The translations under genes were made by a program, and so were the position numbers. Of a stretch of DNA of 9,862 nt, positions 5,656 through 9,862 are shown one piece after another. The notes beneath the pieces are model-generated. The model was not told where the DNA came from. It saw nothing but the letters and a program-made list of their open reading frames with translations, and did not search any database. How positions within the stretch are numbered: position 1 is the stretch's first letter; each line of letters opens with the position of its first letter. The DNA comes from JAHWJX01 sp036386655 (GTDB lineage Bacteria; Pseudomonadota; Alphaproteobacteria; Caulobacterales; Caulobacteraceae): the NCBI GenBank assembly GCA_036386655.1, contig DASVVG010000084.1:1-9862 (forward strand). Reading direction: 5' to 3'.

Positions 5656-6039
5656 CTGTCGTCACTGGTCCTGCTTGTGGAAGACGAGCCGCTGGTCCTC
5701 ATGACGGTGCGCCAGGCGCTGGAGGACGCAGGCTACGGCGTCCGCGAGGCGGGCGACGGACGCGAGGCGCTGGCGGTCATCGATGCTGAAATCCAGACCT
5801 TCGGCGCCCTCGTCACGGACGTGAACCTCGGCCGCATAGACGGCTGGGCCGTGGCGCGTCATGCGCGCGAGCTGAACCCGAAAATGCCGGTGGTCTATGT
5901 CACCGGCGACAGCGCGCATGAATGGGCCTCGCAGGGCGTGCCCGGCAGCGTCCTCGTCGAGAAGCCCTTCGCCCCGGCGCAGATCGTGACCGCCGTGTCG
6001 TCGCTCCTGGTGGTCACTAACCCGAGCGCGATGGGCTGA
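5656..6039 (+). CDS. Stand-alone CheY-like receiver, probable CTG start
   Basis: From CTG 5656 this is a 127-residue single receiver domain. Landmarks are E9-D10-E11 in LLVEDEP, phospho-acceptor D55 in VTDVNLG, T84 in VVYVTGD, and K104 in VEKPF. The TDVNLG...DGW and VEKPF forms are typical of alphaproteobacterial single-domain regulators that partner PAS-containing or HWE-type kinases. No output domain is present. The start is unusual: the frame is open back to GTG 5407 inside the end of the nuclease gene, but that stretch is Arg/Pro-rich and contains a terminator hairpin. GTG 5551 would add 35 unlikely residues and has no clear ribosome site, while the next GTG inside would cut the first strand. 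CTG with GGAG six bases before fits best. A PAS protein gene follows 74 nt downstream on the same strand. Confidence 0.85.
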   Translation: MSSLVLLVEDEPLVLMTVRQALEDAGYGVREAGDGREALAVIDAEIQTFGALVTDVNLGRIDGWAVARHARELNPKMPVVYVTGDSAHEWASQGVPGSVLVEKPFAPAQIVTAVSSLLVVTNPSAMG

Positions 6040-6113
6040 TCCGCCGGCCCTCCTCGGCCCGAAAACCGTCTTCCCTTAACGTCCGGCTAGGGCTGGTACG
6101 GCATTTTCCCTCA

Positions 6114-7097
6114 ATGTCAGCACAGCCACGAGGTCTGGGCGCTTCCCTGCTCGCGGCGGCCCTCGCTGCCGCGGCCTTGGTTAATATCGCCGATATCCTG
6201 GGGCACGAGACGTCCCCGCCCGTCCACGCGGCCATGGACGGGCTCGGCCTCGCGGCGCTGCTGATCGCCGGCGTGGTCGCCTGGCGGTGGCGGGGCGAGG
6301 TTCGGACCGCCCAGGAGCAGCTCCGGCGTAGCGAGGCCCGTCACCGCTCCATCGTCGAGGGCGCCGGCGAGGCCATCATCGTGATCGACGACCAGGCGAC
6401 CATCGTCGCCTTCAACCAGGCCGCCGAGCGCATGTTCGGCTACGCGGCCGCCGAGATGATCGGGACCAGCCTCGAGAGGCTGATGACCGACGGCGTCCGC
6501 CGCGCCCACGCAGCCTACCTGCTCGAGCACGGCCACACCGCCCTGGTCCAGGCCCGGGGGGCCGAGCGGACCCTGCAGAAGGGCGTGCGGAAGCAGGGGG
6601 GAGTCTTCCCCTTCGAGCTCAGCATGACCGAGTGGTTCGACGGCGACCGCCGCATGTTCACCGGCGTCATGCGCGATGTGACGGAGCGCGAGCGGGCGGC
6701 CGCGGAGCTCCGCGAGAGCCAGGCCCGCTACGCCGGCGTCTATGACAACAGCAGCGAACTGCTCTTCACCTACGCGGTCGACGGCGAAGGCGGCTTCGTC
6801 CTGGAGAGCATGAACCGTGCGGCGGAGGACTACACCGGCCAGTCGCGATCGGCGCTTGCAGGTCTGACGCCCGACCAGCTCACGGGACCGAACGCGGCGC
6901 GCACGCTGAAGCGGGCCCTGATCCGCTGCCTCGACACCCGCGCCTCCGCGCCGCTCGACCTGCCGCTCGGCGTCGGCGGCCGCCGGCGGATGCTCCACCT
7001 GATGCTGTCGCCGCTGCGCGACGGCGCCGGCGAGATCACGCGCGTGCTGGTGAGCGGGCGCGTGGGGGCCGAGGTCGAGCCGCAGCCCGCCGCCTGA
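6114..7097 (+). CDS. Membrane-bound double-PAS protein without an output domain
   Basis: A 327-residue protein with two membrane helices (about 8-29 and 42-58) separated by a short, probably periplasmic loop (H-E-T-S-P-P-V-H). A helical linker (61-75) follows, then PAS 1 (about 75-190) and PAS 2 (about 203-316). PAS 1 shows the standard run: R-H-R-S-I-V-E, A-I-I-V-I-D, F-N-Q-A-A-E-R-M-F-G-Y, E-M-I-G-T-S-L and a closing M-R-D-V-T-E-R-E-R PAC segment. PAS 2 is more divergent (Y-A-G-V-Y-D-N-S-S-E-L, E-S-M-N-R-A-A-E-D-Y-T-G). No kinase, GGDEF, EAL, HTH or methyl-accepting domain follows; the chain ends in a short acidic/Pro tail. It may be a sensor that signals through a partner, or a shortened sensor kinase. 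The upstream receiver gene is a natural candidate partner. No clear ribosome site precedes ATG 6114 (TTTTCCCTCA), so translation may be leaderless or weak. Confidence 0.85.
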   Translation: MSAQPRGLGASLLAAALAAAALVNIADILGHETSPPVHAAMDGLGLAALLIAGVVAWRWRGEVRTAQEQLRRSEARHRSIVEGAGEAIIVIDDQATIVAFNQAAERMFGYAAAEMIGTSLERLMTDGVRRAHAAYLLEHGHTALVQARGAERTLQKGVRKQGGVFPFELSMTEWFDGDRRMFTGVMRDVTERERAAAELRESQARYAGVYDNSSELLFTYAVDGEGGFVLESMNRAAEDYTGQSRSALAGLTPDQLTGPNAARTLKRALIRCLDTRASAPLDLPLGVGGRRRMLHLMLSPLRDGAGEITRVLVSGRVGAEVEPQPAA

Positions 7098-7101
7098 CCG
7101 C

Positions 7102-7539
7102 TCAGAGAGCCCGCGGAGCTCGCTCCTCGAGTGGTTCGGCGAGGAAGCTTTCCGCTTCTTCCAGCGTGGAGAAGGCCCGCAGGTCGCGTCCGTCGAACTG
7201 ATAGCCCATGGCTTTCGCCCAGAGACCGAAGTTCGGATCCCGGGTCACGAAGGCGGTGCGGCAGGGGTGCCGAGGGTCGGGATTCGCAGCCTTGTAGGCC
7301 GGCGCGATCCGCTGCAGGTGCCGGTTGTCGAAACCGCTCTGATAGCCGGTCAGGTCGAAGAGCCTGTCCGACATGGCCGTCTCCGGCCGCTCCGCGTAGA
7401 GCCGGATGAAGGTGTCGACCACCTCGTCGCCGTCGATGTCCCCTGCCAGCACGATCCGCAGCCGCGGGACCACGGCCGTCGTATCCTCAGCGATGGAAAC
7501 GACAGGCGTGGTTCTGTTCGGATCGCTTGGAGCCGCCAT
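7102..7539 (-). CDS. Hypothetical protein, possible SpoIIAA/STAS-like fold
   Basis: From ATG 7539 the protein has 145 residues. After a polar N-terminus (1-24) comes a single globular region, about 25-137. Its strand/helix pattern recalls SpoIIAA-like (STAS-fold) proteins: R-L-R-I-V-L-A-G-D-I-D-G-D-E-V then a helix, D-R-L-F-D-L-T-G-Y, a further helix, R-T-A-F-V-T-R-D-P-N-F-G-L-W-A-K-A-M, and a final L-R-A-F-S-T-L-E-E-A-E-S-F-L. Such proteins bind membranes, lipids or partner regulators; this placement is from pattern only and is uncertain. No signal peptide or membrane helix. The start was chosen for AAGGGGGA just upstream (7542-7549); GTG 7554 is a poorer option. It converges on the PAS gene with 4 nt between stops and lies downstream of a strong terminator, so it probably has its own promoter. 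Confidence 0.75.
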   Translation of the reverse strand: MAAPSDPNRTTPVVSIAEDTTAVVPRLRIVLAGDIDGDEVVDTFIRLYAERPETAMSDRLFDLTGYQSGFDNRHLQRIAPAYKAANPDPRHPCRTAFVTRDPNFGLWAKAMGYQFDGRDLRAFSTLEEAESFLAEPLEERAPRAL

Positions 7540-7541
7540 GG

Positions 7542-7549
7542 TCCCCCTT
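7542..7549 (-). promoter_or_regulatory. Ribosome binding site for the gene starting at 7539
   Basis: On the minus strand AAGGGGGA ends two bases before ATG 7539 (AAGG core about six bases away). It favours this start over GTG 7554, which would lie upstream of the site. Confidence 0.6.
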
Positions 7550-7595
7550 CGCACGGTAGCCTCCGAAACTCTGGAGGAAACCCGCTTTGATCCGC

Positions 7596-7625
7596 AAGAA
7601 GAAAGCCCGCCGGTGAGGGCGGGCT
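7596..7625 (-). terminator. Strong intrinsic terminator after the DUF6481-like gene
   Basis: Read on the minus strand, AGCCCGCC, a 6-nt loop CTCACC, then GGCGGGCT form a perfect 8-bp stem (7604-7625), followed by TTTCTTCTT (7596-7604). It lies 25 nt beyond the stop of the gene at 7651-8037 and separates it from the hypothetical gene downstream. This is the clearest terminator in the window. Confidence 0.85.
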
Positions 7626-7650
7626 CCTGTCGTTCAGGAATTGGCGGCGG

Positions 7651-8037
7651 CTACCACTCGATCCCGTAGGGATCGGCTTTCGCGCGGGGCTGGCCGCGGC
7701 CGGCCTTGATGGCTTCCTTCTTGAGCCGCGCCTCTTCCTTCATCTGCGCCTTGCGGTCCTTGCGGGCCTTGCGCTGCAGCTCGAGCTGATAGGCCTCGTC
7801 GTTCAGCAGGGCCTGCTGGCGGGCCTTCTCGGCCTCTTCAGCGGCGATGCGGGCCGCTTCCTTGGCCGCGAGGCGCTCCTGGCGCACGCGCTCCTTCTCG
7901 GCTTCGCGCTCGGCCTTCAGGGCGTCAAGGTCGGCCTGTACCGCCGGCTTCGGCTTGAACTTGGCCAGCAGGGCCTTCTTCGCTTCCGCCTGGCTGGAGA
8001 GGCGGTCGGTGAACTGGGTGCCGTGAACGTGCTTCAT
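7651..8037 (-). CDS. Small highly charged helical protein, DUF6481-like
   Basis: A 128-residue protein made largely of Lys, Arg, Glu, Ala and Gln, predicted to be one long charged helix or coiled coil from about residue 15 to 112. It starts M-K-H-V-H-G-T-Q-F-T-D-R-L and contains A-K-K-A-L-L-A-K-F-K-P-K-P. It ends in a short motif D-P-Y-G-I-E-W. The F-x-D-R-L, A-K-K-A-L-L-A-K-F and E-R-E-A-E-K-E-R pattern is that of the DUF6481 family of small alphaproteobacterial proteins, whose function is unknown. The Lys/Arg-rich helix would suit nucleic-acid or ribosome binding, but that is inference. ATG 8037 has AAGGA about five bases upstream. The gene lies just downstream of pnp, after that gene's terminator, and ends in a strong terminator of its own. 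Confidence 0.82.
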   Translation of the reverse strand: MKHVHGTQFTDRLSSQAEAKKALLAKFKPKPAVQADLDALKAEREAEKERVRQERLAAKEAARIAAEEAEKARQQALLNDEAYQLELQRKARKDRKAQMKEEARLKKEAIKAGRGQPRAKADPYGIEW

Positions 8038-8057
8038 GGGTTCCTTGATCAGGGGTC

Positions 8058-8093
8058 GATAACAACGGGCGGGACCGTCTCCGGCCCCGCCCG
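8058..8093 (-). terminator. Intrinsic terminator after pnp
   Basis: On the minus strand CGGGCGGG (8093-8086) pairs with CCCGCCCG (8073-8066); the 12-nt interior can add a further CCG/CGG pairing. The stem is followed by TTGTTATC (8065-8058). It lies 30 nt beyond the pnp stop and only about 20 nt before the start of the DUF6481-like gene, so it probably limits or attenuates read-through into that gene. Confidence 0.7.
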
Positions 8094-8122
8094 CGCTTCA
8101 GTGTCTAAGGGAGAACCCCGGC

Positions 8123-9862
<1,740 letters not shown>

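Noticed and set aside
6071..6100. Possible Caulobacter-type housekeeping promoter before the PAS gene (TTAACG and GCTAG)
   Set aside because: The two elements are only a few bases apart, far less than the usual 10-14 nt spacing.
6117..6998. 293-residue frame antisense to the PAS protein
   Set aside because: No domain pattern, shadow of the strongly supported PAS coding frame.

Overview
The window is very GC-rich and densely packed. Gene content points to an alphaproteobacterium of the Caulobacterales type (Caulobacter, Phenylobacterium or Brevundimonas relatives): a PNPase with an RG-rich tail, several stand-alone receiver proteins, a lysine/alanine-rich DUF6481-like protein, a DUF5985-like pair, and a small protein ending in the ETFPASDP motif. 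The organism assignment is inference from protein resemblance only. No tRNA, rRNA, CRISPR array, insertion sequence or phage gene was seen.

Layout. 1-123 (+) is the tail of a receiver-domain protein, facing a complete stand-alone receiver at 170-619 (-). Upstream of that on the minus strand is a translationally coupled pair: a small ETFPASDP-motif protein (1051-1311) and a compact protein with two H-x-T motifs, a likely 2H phosphoesterase (659-1054, GTG start inside a GTGA overlap). Divergent from them is an LpxH-like metallophosphoesterase (1396-2205, +), then a small winged-helix-like protein (2281-2505, +). A tight minus-strand operon follows at 4757-2509: a winged-helix-like protein, two tandem paralogous three-helix membrane proteins of DUF5985 type, and an SLC13-type permease. 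Its genes overlap by 4 and 1 nt, then leave a 13-nt gap.

Divergent from the operon is a membrane-anchored staphylococcal-nuclease-like protein (4904-5416, +, TTG start), then an intrinsic terminator, a stand-alone receiver that appears to start at CTG (5656-6039, +), and a membrane protein with two PAS domains and no output domain (6114-7097, +). The rest is minus strand: a hypothetical protein with a SpoIIAA/STAS-like look (7102-7539), a DUF6481-like charged helical protein (7651-8037) with a clear intrinsic terminator, and the 3' three-quarters of pnp (8123-9862), also followed by a terminator hairpin.

Together this is mostly chromosomal background (RNA turnover, lipid-A-type hydrolase, signalling) with a few little-studied small proteins. 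The most interesting parts are the regulator/DUF5985/permease operon and the small-protein/2H-phosphoesterase pair. No clear-cut new defence or mobile system is visible.
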